Part shown: in pieces, positions 45,265 through 52,629 of the stretch
Layout: each line of letters opens with the position of its first letter
Position numbering within the stretch: the first letter of the stretch is position 1
Assembly (NCBI RefSeq): GCF_963675395.1
Contig: NZ_OY776223.1
Location: 248,001-312,000 of the forward strand
Reading direction: 5' to 3'
Length of the DNA stretch: 64,000 nt
DNA from: an uncultured Vibrio sp.
Lineage (GTDB): Bacteria; Pseudomonadota; Gammaproteobacteria; Enterobacterales; Vibrionaceae
Position numbers and translations under genes: made by a program
The notes under the pieces: generated by a model
Told to the model about the DNA's origin: nothing
What the model saw: only the letters and a program-made list of their open reading frames with translations
Database searches by the model: none

Positions 45265-46984
45265 ATATTTAGAAACCTATCAACAAGAAGCGCTACAGGA
45301 AGCGTTGGTCGAGCTAAAACAAGCAAAGCAGAGAGAAAAATTGCTGGCTGATGAAAACAAAGCCATTCTCTCGGCAATATCAGCGATGAGCGAAGCCAAA
45401 AACCGCAATGAAATCTTCTCTGGTTTAAATACGGTATTAAAAAAGTACATTCGCTTTGAAGATTTTATCGTAATCACCCGCGACGATAACAGGCAGCCGT
45501 TTAAAACCTTAATATCAACAAATCGAGTCTTCGACAGAGTCGAATGGTTACACGGTAACACACTAGATCGAGCGTTAAATGGCGAGTGTATTTTACTGTT
45601 CGAACCATTAAAATTGGGTGAGTTTGCTAACCTAAACATATTCGTCAAGAATCACGTAAACTCAGTCATCATGACTGGTATTCGCTCAGAAGTAACGCAA
45701 AATATCATCCTACTGATTGGAGCACAAAAAGGGCACTTCAGTATTGAGAACAGAGAAACACTTCGACGCTTTCGCCCGCTCATAGAACGAGCGGTCATTG
45801 ATATCGAAACGAAAGAAAAGTTACAACGTATCGTTGATGTTCGGACGACAGAGTTAGCTAAAGCGCAGGAAGAAGCAGAACTCGCGAACCAATCTAAATC
45901 CGAGTTTTTAGCGATGATGAGCCACGAAATCCGAACCCCGTTAAACTCCGTGCTTGGCATGCTCGATATTTTAAGACAATCAACATTATCCAACGAGCAG
46001 TTCGAAGCACTGTGTCAGATGGAGAGCTCTGCCGAACTGCTTCTCGCCATCATCAGTGACATCCTCGATCTCTCTAAAATAGAGTCGGGCAGCTTTCAGT
46101 TACATGAGCAATGGACCAATCTTAGTGACGCCGTCACTTTTGTTGTTTCCCAACAAAAACAAATAGCTATAAGCAAAAACTTAGCTTTCCACTTGGATTG
46201 TCGTATACCGCCTGACAAACAGTATTGGATTGACTCAACCAGATTATCTCAAGTTTTATTTAACCTCATTGGTAACGCAATTAAATTCACTGATCACGGC
46301 ACTGTGAATGTCTCAGTGTCAGAACAGAAAGACGAGCTAATTATTTCCGTTTCTGACACGGGTATTGGTATATCAAAAGCCAAACAATTGCGTTTATTCA
46401 CTGCATTTGATCAAGGCGACAGGTCGATAACCAGACGTTTCGGAGGAACAGGATTAGGTCTGGCGATTACCAAACATTTAGTCGAGATGATGCGCGGAGT
46501 CATCTCAGTAGAAAGCGAAGAACATGTGGGCTCGTCATTCACAATAAAGATTCCAGTGCTAACCAGGCTTCATCAAAATCGCCCCGTTAAGATCGAAGCA
46601 AACAGCCCAGTCAAAGCGTTGAATTTACTTGTGGTCGAAGACACGCATTCAAACCAGCTCGTGATTAAATTAATTCTGAACAAATTGGGTCATAACGTTC
46701 ACATCTCAAGCCACGGTGAAGAAGCACTGATGTTTCTGGAAGAAAACGGCGACTCAATCGATATGATACTTATGGACGTGTCGATGCCAGTAATGGATGG
46801 TATTACCGCAACGCGCTTAATCCGAGAAAAAGGAATTTCCATCCCAATCATCGCATTGACGGCACACGCTTTAGAAAGTGACCGTGACAAATGTTTAGAA
46901 GCTGGCATGGATAGTTTCATTTCAAAACCCGTTCGCAGACAAGACATCTACGAAGCTATCCAACTGTTTTTAGGAAACAGTTAG
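45254..46984 (+). CDS. Hybrid histidine kinase, VpsS/NahK-like
   Basis: A 576-residue cytosolic hybrid kinase. An N-terminal coiled coil (residues 1-45) and a GAF-like region (about 45-185) are followed by HisKA with phospho-His H224 (MMSHEIRTPLNSVLGML), the HATPase domain (NAIKFTD, SDTGIGI, GGTGLGLAI) and a C-terminal receiver with phospho-Asp D508 (ILMDVSMPVMDG). No Hpt domain is present, so it needs an external phosphotransfer protein such as LuxU or HptB. It has no membrane segment and must obtain its signal from the FIST protein encoded just before it. A perfect matS site (46125-46137) lies in its coding sequence. Confidence 0.92.
   Translation: MKDKYLETYQQEALQEALVELKQAKQREKLLADENKAILSAISAMSEAKNRNEIFSGLNTVLKKYIRFEDFIVITRDDNRQPFKTLISTNRVFDRVEWLHGNTLDRALNGECILLFEPLKLGEFANLNIFVKNHVNSVIMTGIRSEVTQNIILLIGAQKGHFSIENRETLRRFRPLIERAVIDIETKEKLQRIVDVRTTELAKAQEEAELANQSKSEFLAMMSHEIRTPLNSVLGMLDILRQSTLSNEQFEALCQMESSAELLLAIISDILDLSKIESGSFQLHEQWTNLSDAVTFVVSQQKQIAISKNLAFHLDCRIPPDKQYWIDSTRLSQVLFNLIGNAIKFTDHGTVNVSVSEQKDELIISVSDTGIGISKAKQLRLFTAFDQGDRSITRRFGGTGLGLAITKHLVEMMRGVISVESEEHVGSSFTIKIPVLTRLHQNRPVKIEANSPVKALNLLVVEDTHSNQLVIKLILNKLGHNVHISSHGEEALMFLEENGDSIDMILMDVSMPVMDGITATRLIREKGISIPIIALTAHALESDRDKCLEAGMDSFISKPVRRQDIYEAIQLFLGNS
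46125..46137. other. matS site, perfect
   Basis: GTGACGCCGTCAC matches the MatP-binding consensus GTGACRNYGTCAC at all 13 positions. It is within a coding region, about 1 kb from dif, while matP itself is at 53.4-53.8 kb. Confidence 0.85.
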
Positions 46985-46985
46985 C

Positions 46986-47033
46986 CTTAATATAGATCTT
47001 AACAATCGATAGATTATTAAGATCTATATTAAG
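46986..47033. repeat. Perfect 17-bp inverted repeat after the hybrid kinase gene
   Basis: Arms CTTAATATAGATCTTAA (46986-47002) and its exact complement (47017-47033) flank 14 bases. The sequence starts 2 bases after the stop codon. It can act as a transcription terminator or mRNA 3' hairpin; it has only weak T-rich sequence after it. Confidence 0.6.
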
Positions 47034-47155
47034 TATTTTATGGTAAATAGCTATTATGTTTAATCAAAGTCTCAAATCCCTAGATGACATCAAAATAACA
47101 GAGGGATAGGAGTAGGAGGCTAAACTAGGAAAGATTTGGCATAGCGTCACACTAT

Positions 47156-47183
47156 ATTTAACATAATATACATAATGCGTAGT
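47156..47183 (-). other. dif: dif site (XerCD recombination site) of chromosome 1
   Basis: Read leftward, the 28 bases are ACTACGCATTA (XerC arm), TGTATA (central region), TTATGTTAAAT (XerD arm). The XerD arm is the same as in E. coli dif and V. cholerae dif1; overall 24 of 28 positions match E. coli dif. With matP and matS nearby it marks the replication terminus. The segment from 47034 to 47155 has no other recognisable feature. Confidence 0.88.
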
Positions 47184-47203
47184 GAGCCTGTAAGCACAAA
47201 GCG

Positions 47204-48675
47204 AAAATGTCCTAATATTACCAAGTGAATTTGTCCTATATTCGCTTGGAGGTTTTAAGGATGCTAATAGCCATGAATGATCGCGAACTACAACGATTTT
47301 CTGTCATCCAAGATGTCTTGCACTGTAATCTTTCTCGTCAAGATGCGTCGCGAATTCTTGGTATTAGTTATCGGCAACTTTCCCGGCTGATAAAATCTTT
47401 TGTCAGGTTCGGTGCGGCTTCTTTGGCACACGGTAACCGAGGCAAACCTTCATCCAATCGAATCGATGACAAAGTAAAAGCCATCCTTTCTGAGCGGTAT
47501 CCAGACTTTGGTCCCACGTTCGCGCATGAAAAGTTAACAGAACAACATCACATCAATGTATCGCTTGAAACCCTCCGTCAATGGATGATTGCTGATGGTC
47601 TCTGGGTGCCACATTCACAGCGTAAGCCCCGTGTGTATCAGCCTCGTTATCGCCGTGACTGCCTGGGCGAACTCATCCAAATTGATGGCTCTCATCATGA
47701 CTGGTTTGAAGGACGCAGCGACAAGTGCTGCCTGCTGGTTTTTATCTATGATGCGACCGGTCGGCTGATGAACCTGCGTTTTAGCGAGACCGAATCCGCC
47801 TTCGACTATATGATTGCAACGCGAGAATACCTCAATGAGCATGGGAAACCGGTGGCGTTCTATAGTGATAAGCACTCGATATTTCGGGTCAACCAAGAAA
47901 AACACAAGCAAGTTGGCCAGACTCAGTATGGGCGTATATTACGCGAACTGGGTATAGAGCTGATTTGTGCCAACAGCTCGCAGGCCAAAGGCCGTGTCGA
48001 GCGAGCCAATCAAACGTTACAGGATCGCTTAGTGAAAGAAATGCGTCTGCAAGGTATTGATAATATGGAACAAGCCAATGTCTGGCTTCCCTACTTCATC
48101 GCTGATTTTAACCGACGCTTCGCCAAACCGGCGCACTATCCAAAAGACATGCACCGCAAAGTTCGGGAAACCCCCGAAGAACTCGACGATATCTTTAGTT
48201 GGCAGGAAACTCGTAAGCTCTCCAACGCGTTGACCTTTCAGTACGATAAAGTGGTTTACTTAATTGAAAATACGGAAGAAAACGCCCGACTGGTGCATGA
48301 GAACGTCAAAGTATTGGACTACCCAAACGGCGACATCGCCATTCTTTACGGCCACCGCAAGCTACGTTTCAAAACCTTTGATAAGCTTGAGCACGTTCAA
48401 CAGACTCAAATCGTCGACAACAAACGGTTAGGACAAGTTTTAAAATTTGCCCAACAGCAACAAGAAGAATTCGAGCAACAACAGAAACGTACACGCAGCA
48501 AAAGTACCCCAAAACGACGGGCTCAACAACGGGCGATCCAGGAGCAGTTGCGAATCATCAACCCGGTATTAATCAACCCTGAGACCTTCAAAGCCAGTAC
48601 CAATAAACGTTGACTCTCCTACTTGCTCAACTTATCTAACCGGACATTTCTACTTTGCTGACAATAGGACATTTT
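47204..48675 (+). mobile_element. Insertion sequence, ISNCY/IS1202-type
   Basis: Imperfect terminal repeats: AAAATGTCCTA at 47204-47214 and its complement TAGGACATTTT at 48665-48675. Each end has a second TGTCC copy inside (left ATTTGTCCTA near 47230, right CGGACATTTC near 48648). The single gene between is an intact transposase. No target-site duplication directly abuts the ends; a 10-base AATAACAGAG direct repeat at 47094 and 48684 is too far from the left end to be safely called one. The left end lies 20 bases from dif. Confidence 0.75.
47261..48613 (+). CDS. ISNCY-family transposase
   Basis: A 450-residue transposase. The N-terminus has a helix-turn-helix (NLSRQDASRILGISYRQLSRLIKSF), then a DDE integrase core: LIQIDGSHHDWFEG (Asp), AFYSDKHSIF (Asp), and NSSQAKGRVERANQTLQDRL (Glu). 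The C-terminal tail is rich in Gln and Lys/Arg. The ATG at 47261 is preceded by GGAGGTTTTAAGG; a GTG at 47225 would lie partly in the left-end repeats. The frame is intact, so the element is probably functional. Confidence 0.88.
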   Translation: MLIAMNDRELQRFSVIQDVLHCNLSRQDASRILGISYRQLSRLIKSFVRFGAASLAHGNRGKPSSNRIDDKVKAILSERYPDFGPTFAHEKLTEQHHINVSLETLRQWMIADGLWVPHSQRKPRVYQPRYRRDCLGELIQIDGSHHDWFEGRSDKCCLLVFIYDATGRLMNLRFSETESAFDYMIATREYLNEHGKPVAFYSDKHSIFRVNQEKHKQVGQTQYGRILRELGIELICANSSQAKGRVERANQTLQDRLVKEMRLQGIDNMEQANVWLPYFIADFNRRFAKPAHYPKDMHRKVRETPEELDDIFSWQETRKLSNALTFQYDKVVYLIENTEENARLVHENVKVLDYPNGDIAILYGHRKLRFKTFDKLEHVQQTQIVDNKRLGQVLKFAQQQQEEFEQQQKRTRSKSTPKRRAQQRAIQEQLRIINPVLINPETFKASTNKR

Positions 48676-48734
48676 AAAGTGGGAATAACAGAGATTGTAA
48701 AGTATGTCGAAAGATTAACAGTACAGATGTCAGC

Positions 48735-49240
48735 TTAATTACACCGTATTTTTGCTTTTGCTTCTTTACATTTTAATCCGCTGTCTTGTACGGCCCAGAA
48801 CTTCAACTTCACCCAACGGCCACTTGATAAGAACCAGTCATCAACTTTGAAACCGTGTAGCTGATTAAGTTCTTGCACTGACTCTTTCGTTACGTTCGAC
48901 ACCATGCATGTTGGCTCTGAATCTTGTTCATTCAAGTAACCGAACATAAGGATTGGATATTCTATTGCTTGTCTCCAACATTCTGAGCTAACAAAATCCT
49001 TGAACCACAACTTACTTGGTTTATCAGTTTAAGCTGGCGCTAACTCTTCTGGATATACCAATTATTCTAGTTTGCTAGAGTTATCATTGTGTATATTCAA
49101 GCTCAACATGACTGGATTTGCAGGACGCTTACGAAATGTTGTCTGCTGTTTTTCATGAACGCAAAGCGCTTTAACTCGCGTCACTTGCACCAAGTTCCTG
49201 CTGTGTATGGCTCTTGGAGTTTCTCAAGTGTCACCTTCAT
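48735..49240 (-). pseudogene. Decayed gene of unknown function
   Basis: Starting at ATG 49240 the frame reads MKVTLEKLQEPYTAGTW, then is lost near 49188. In the adjoining frame it continues with VQVTRVKALCVHEKQQTTF and so on, through two in-frame TAA stops (49062-49064, 49029-49031) into an open stretch from about 49026 to 48735 (KLWFKDFVSSECWRQAIEYP, ending KAKIRCN). The intact protein would have been about 165 residues. I do not recognise the family. The open 3' part alone, 91 codons from a TTG, has no ribosome-binding site, so it is a remnant rather than a separate gene. Confidence 0.6.
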
Positions 49241-49306
49241 TTCTATTGAGAGCTAATCACCAGAATGTACGTGCGCGAATTGTTCGTAGAAACTTCCCGT
49301 TTCTAA

Positions 49307-49543
49307 CTAGTGTGACATATGGCAGTCGTTGCAGCACCAATAACAACCATTTGACTGGTCATATTTTTTCTTTGCTTCAATGACTGCTTCAGCGCAATTA
49401 TCAAATAAGCCTAAATAAGTCTTGGATTGGATTTTATTAAAATGAGGACAGCCCGAGTTATGGACCTCATGGTCACCACTATTATGGACCTCGTGGTCGC
49501 TATTATCTTGAGCTATATCGTTTACGTAATATGCTAGTTTCAT
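49307..49543 (-). CDS. Small Cys/His-rich protein with a duplicated DHEVHNSG segment
   Basis: A 78-residue protein of a type I have seen in many bacteria as hypothetical: an MKLAYYVNDIAQDNSDHEVH start, GC, YLGxFxxCxxAVxxAKKxYxxxNGC, and a Cys-rich end (CYWCCNDCHMSH). The four to five C-terminal Cys/His residues suggest metal binding. Here DHEVHNSG occurs twice in tandem, because of a 24-base duplication (49458-49481, 49482-49505); relatives have it once. No operon partner. Function unknown. Confidence 0.7.
   Translation of the reverse strand: MKLAYYVNDIAQDNSDHEVHNSGDHEVHNSGCPHFNKIQSKTYLGLFDNCAEAVIEAKKKYDQSNGCYWCCNDCHMSH
49458..49505. repeat. Tandem 24-base duplication in the small Cys/His-rich gene
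   Basis: Two copies of TTATGGACCTC(A/G)TGGTC... differ at 3-4 of 24 positions. The repeat is a multiple of three and keeps the reading frame. Confidence 0.8.
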
Positions 49544-49760
49544 TGTCTAGCCCGTCTTGCTAAATGTGATATTCAAGATAAATATAGCTGAAAAACCCAG
49601 ACTGAGAATACTTGCCATATGCAGTTCCCACATATACCTGAGGCTTGTGAGAATTGAGCTTACATTAAGTTACGTGGTCACTAATCCTTGTGATTACTAG
49701 GATCTTTATAGATATTTATTGGAGTTAAACGTCTGACTTCCTTACTCTTTTTTCTTCAGA

Positions 49761-49946
49761 GCTAAGTGGTTTTGGTTTATTCTTCCCATTGGCCGTCGCC
49801 CGAAGGAACTGGAAAGCTTTGTGTATTGGCGTGACGAACATCGTCAGTTCGTGTAAATGTACGGACACATAGGACAACCTAAGGTCTATCCCGCAAAAGA
49901 AAACGTCTTACCGTTTCGCGGCGGTCGCCGAATGGATACCGACTAA
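49761..49946 (+). pseudogene. Unrecognised ORF remnant with an internal stop
   Basis: In one frame the sequence reads AKWFWFILPIGRRPKELESF and on to EHRQFV, a TAA at 49854-49856, then MYGHIGQPKVYPAKENVLPF and on to MDTD and a second stop. The composition is protein-like over more than 60 codons but no start or ribosome site is evident. I do not recognise it. The remainder of 49544-50018 holds nothing I can name. Confidence 0.25.
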
Positions 49947-50018
49947 GTTTAGAACTAATAAATAACGTACATAAGTGCTCATAGAAACAGCTGCTATTAA
50001 GTGATTAACCAACGGCTT

Positions 50019-50273
50019 CTATTTTAATAATGGACCCCCATGTAAGCAGGCCCATTCATTTTTTGTTAGGTCTTGATGGTCGATTTTTTTTACGGCATTT
50101 TGCGCCAACTTACTGTATTTTAAACTCCAGCGTTGTTTAAAACTTAGCGTCATGAAACCGTCGTCATCTTGATAATAACTCTCAAGATCTTCTTTAATAT
50201 CAGTCATATAAAAAGAAATATAAGCTAAGTGTTGGGCTACTAACCTAGCTTTCTCTTTTCTTCTCATCATCAT
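50019..50273 (-). CDS. Small hypothetical protein
   Basis: An 84-residue basic, helical protein from ATG 50273 (MMMRRKEKARLVAQHLAYISF), with AGGTGG as Shine-Dalgarno six bases upstream. It overlaps the end of the preceding frameshifted gene (stop at 50245). No membrane helix, no recognised domain. It could be a separate gene or the C-terminal part of the upstream protein after another frameshift; the good ribosome site favours the former. Confidence 0.45.
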   Translation of the reverse strand: MMMRRKEKARLVAQHLAYISFYMTDIKEDLESYYQDDDGFMTLSFKQRWSLKYSKLAQNAVKKIDHQDLTKNEWACLHGGPLLK

Positions 50274-50645
50274 AATCGCCACCTGAATTCTCTAGGTTAC
50301 TTTTGATGCTGTTAGCGCCGTTCGCATTAATTAAAGCATCAAACTCTATTACCATATTCTCTAAGGCTAACGTCTTTAGTTCGATTTCCGAAAACTTTCG
50401 TTGACGTTCTGATTCATTTTTTGTAATTTCAATACTTCCTGCTGTGCTTTGAGTGTCTTGGCCAAAATAACAAAAGCTAAAAAAGACAAGACGGGACCGA
50501 CCACTCCGCCAAAATAAGAACCGAACGCCCCCCAAGCGGAAGTGTCATTTGAAAGTGGGAACCTTTCAACAATCCCAAAAAAGAATACATACACGATTAA
50601 AGTGGCAAGGATAGCTCCTGCCCCAGCGTAATAGTATTTTTTCAT
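50245..50645 (-). pseudogene. Membrane protein with putAbiC-like N-terminus, frameshifted
   Basis: The start MKKYYYAGAGAILATLIVY is followed by a second helix and the segment SAWGAFGSYFGGVVGPVLSF, which resembles the N-terminal WGxFGDFFGGxLNPxLxF pattern of putative phage abortive-infection (putAbiC) membrane proteins. After ...LKLQK the frame breaks at a run of six A (plus-strand T at 50417-50422); a 7-A version would read on as NESERQRKFSEIELKTLALE to a stop at 50245, about 133 residues in all. A lost base, a sequencing error or slippage on the A-run are all possible. Defence function is an inference from weak resemblance. Confidence 0.45.
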
Positions 50646-50662
50646 ACTTTCATTAACTCGCT

Positions 50663-51022
50663 TTACATTTTCATCCACATCCCAGCTCCTTTTGCGTATA
50701 ACTCTAAGCCGCCATCGATACACTGGAATTTATGTACTAAATCCGAATCAACATAATAAGTAATAACCGGATTACTTTTATTACTACCGATATAGCTAAG
50801 CCTATCGATATCGTACATAGTCTTGCTGTTAATCAATGATTTACATGCCGCAATACTGGTTGCAGTAGGTTCTGCATAATTTGACGTTGAACTACTTGCT
50901 TTTGTGTTGCTGTTCGATGCACTCGCTACTATTAGGAGGACAATAATAAAAGCAATAATGCCAAATAGGCTTTTGTTTTTATTTGTGGGTTTGGAATTTT
51001 CCCACGGGTTTTCTTTATTCAT
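50663..51022 (-). CDS. Hypothetical membrane-anchored protein
   Basis: A 119-residue protein with a polar N-terminus (about 17 residues), one helix (SLFGIIAFIIVLLIVASA), a Ser/Thr-rich linker and an exported domain with two Cys (AACKSLI and FQCIDGG). The start has a good GGAACGAG. The frame is intact. It precedes the frameshifted membrane gene by 17 bases, so both were probably one transcript. I do not recognise the family. Confidence 0.6.
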   Translation of the reverse strand: MNKENPWENSKPTNKNKSLFGIIAFIIVLLIVASASNSNTKASSSTSNYAEPTATSIAACKSLINSKTMYDIDRLSYIGSNKSNPVITYYVDSDLVHKFQCIDGGLELYAKGAGMWMKM

Positions 51023-51127
51023 TCTCGTTCCATAAAAGTATTAGATAGAGATGCATAATTTTGCGCTCAAAACGCATAATAAGCAACAGCACGCTAGACA
51101 TGATATTGCATACCTAACGTTTAACAC

Positions 51128-51162
51128 AAAAAGCCGAACCCGATCGCTAAGGTTCGGCTTTG
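51128..51162 (-). terminator. Terminator downstream of the PH-domain gene
   Basis: Stem AAAGCCGAACC / GGTTCGGCTTT, loop CGATCGCTAA, then TTTTTG on the minus strand. It is nearly identical to the hairpin at 52397-52432 (2 differences in 33). 51163-51319 has no gene I can support. Confidence 0.75.
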
Positions 51163-51319
51163 TTGTTGGTTACATTTATGAAGGGAAAAGCTCCAAGCAC
51201 CCTACTTCACTTGGTTTTGCAAGCTAAAACGTAAGGCATCTTGAGCACCACCAGCTACCATAAAATTGAGTGTAACGCTTCCAAAATGCCGTGCGTAGTG
51301 AATATATAAAGCTGGCTGG

Positions 51320-51697
51320 TTAGCCCATCACACATTGGCTGATGTGTTTATTAAAAGTGATCAGGTCAAAAGATCCTTTAATCTCGAACAGCACTTTACC
51401 AACCTCGCTAAGGTAAAGCTCGATCTCACAATCCAGATCCAATGTGCCGGAAGTTTCTACAGAGTACGCGTTTACCTTGCTATACGGCAACGATGTATAG
51501 TCCACTTTTGAACCTGTAATCCCCTGAACGTTCGCAGCAATAACTCGTTTATTGGTGAAAACCACTTGATCGCGGATACTTTTGAAAGCGGCGATGATTT
51601 CTTCACCATCAATCAGAAACTTGTAGAAATCTTCTCTCACCTTCGATTCTTCAATCGGCTTTAGCTTAAAAACCGATGAGTTTTCAAAATCGATCAT
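51320..51697 (-). CDS. PH domain-containing protein
   Basis: A 125-residue soluble protein that fits the bacterial PH family: the VREDFYKFLIDGEEIIAAFKSIRDQVVFTNKRVIAANVQGITGSKVDYTSLPYSKVNAYSVETSG pattern, with FTNKRVI as hallmark, and a C-terminal helix. A clear AGGAGATAG precedes the ATG. Function not known; such proteins are common in soil and marine bacteria. Located in the variable segment after dif, with its own terminator. Confidence 0.8.
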   Translation of the reverse strand: MIDFENSSVFKLKPIEESKVREDFYKFLIDGEEIIAAFKSIRDQVVFTNKRVIAANVQGITGSKVDYTSLPYSKVNAYSVETSGTLDLDCEIELYLSEVGKVLFEIKGSFDLITFNKHISQCVMG

Positions 51698-51834
51698 GAC
51701 TATCTCCTATTCAGGTATTCGTTTTTGAGCCAACTGCCCTCTTGTACTCATTTTTCCTGCCCATGTTTATTGTTTGGGAAAGAGGAAATAGGCAAAGCCT
51801 CGCTTGATAAAAAGTAGGTCGTAAACAGAAGTAT

Positions 51835-52311
51835 CTAGAACTGCTTTTCCATACGCAGTAATTTCCATGACTCACCGTTAAAGTATCGCGTGCCCGACTC
51901 AACCGTGAACGTGGCAAACCCCAAAGATTCATAACATTTTCTTGCTGCCGTATTATGTTCAAATACCACTAAACTAAACATCTCTGCAGACAAGTCATTT
52001 CGCGCCTTTTCAATCGCTAGCGACATCATTTCTTTCGCTAACCCGAGACCACGAAACGCTTCGCTTATAAAGACGCGACAGATCCGGTAATGATCGTCTG
52101 AAACTTTATACAGTTCGATAAATCCTGCGTTTTCATCGTTAACAGAGAAAAGATAAGGATGGACTTCTTCTTGAGCGCAGTGGTATTTGATTTGAGCTAC
52201 AGTTAACGGAAAACTGTAAGCGGGACCACCCCATAAGTAATTCAACTCATCGGTCTTAATCCATTCCACTAACTGTTTAAAGTGATTTTGCTTAAACTCG
52301 ACTAACTTCAT
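51835..52311 (-). CDS. GNAT family N-acetyltransferase
   Basis: A 158-residue acetyltransferase. Motif A is RICRVFISEAFRGLGLAKEMMSLAIEKA (the V-x-x-x-x-R-G-x-G-x-A acetyl-CoA loop, with GLGLA), motif B FSLVVFEHNTAARKCYESLGF. The substrate is not predictable. The ATG at 52311 has GAGA upstream; the longer frame to 52347 starts with TTG. No operon partner. Confidence 0.85.
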   Translation of the reverse strand: MKLVEFKQNHFKQLVEWIKTDELNYLWGGPAYSFPLTVAQIKYHCAQEEVHPYLFSVNDENAGFIELYKVSDDHYRICRVFISEAFRGLGLAKEMMSLAIEKARNDLSAEMFSLVVFEHNTAARKCYESLGFATFTVESGTRYFNGESWKLLRMEKQF

Positions 52312-52396
52312 GTTTTGTCTCAGGCTAATAGCGTTAACATGATTCAACTATAATGCATCACTCGATCTACTCTAGCGTCAGAAATTAGATTATAGC

Positions 52397-52432
52397 TAAA
52401 AGCCGAACCCCATCGCTAAGGTCCGGCTTTTA
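52397..52432 (-). terminator. Terminator after the small genes at 52454-52950
   Basis: Hairpin AAAAGCCGGACC / GGTTCGGCTTTT with loop TTAGCGATGG on the minus strand; near copy of the one at 51128-51162. Confidence 0.7.
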
Positions 52433-52453
52433 AGTTGGCTTCAGATTCGGAGA

Positions 52454-52618
52454 CTATATACGACTCAAATTTGCAAGCCAGTCGAGGCCAATCGACTGAC
52501 CTATGTTATGAGCAGTGAGCTCATTGTGTAAACCGTCATTTGCAGGGTTACGAAGCGTGTCGCAAGGTTTCGTATTCGTTTTCATTGTTGCCACGAACCT
52601 TTGGAGCCAAGACAACAT
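52454..52618 (-). CDS. Possible 54-residue protein
   Basis: An ORF starting 12 bases after the end of the preceding gene, with AAGGACACGG before the ATG: MLSWLQRFVATMKTNTKPCD and on to DWLANLSRI. It is not hydrophobic and has no known domain. The spacing, Shine-Dalgarno and terminator downstream make it credible, but composition alone cannot exclude chance. Confidence 0.35.
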   Translation of the reverse strand: MLSWLQRFVATMKTNTKPCDTLRNPANDGLHNELTAHNIGQSIGLDWLANLSRI

Positions 52619-52629
52619 GAGCCGTGTCC

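Noticed and set aside
47094..48693. AATAACAGAG direct repeats as target duplication of the ISNCY element
   Set aside because: The left copy is 100 bases from the terminal repeat and the dif site lies between; probably chance.
51023..51130. attC-like (integron cassette) site near 51040-51125
   Set aside because: No paired core sites of the RYYYAAC/GTTRRRY type with suitable arms were found.
51711..51962. An 83-codon leftward frame overlapping the GNAT gene
   Set aside because: It is a shadow of the acetyltransferase in another frame with no start signal.
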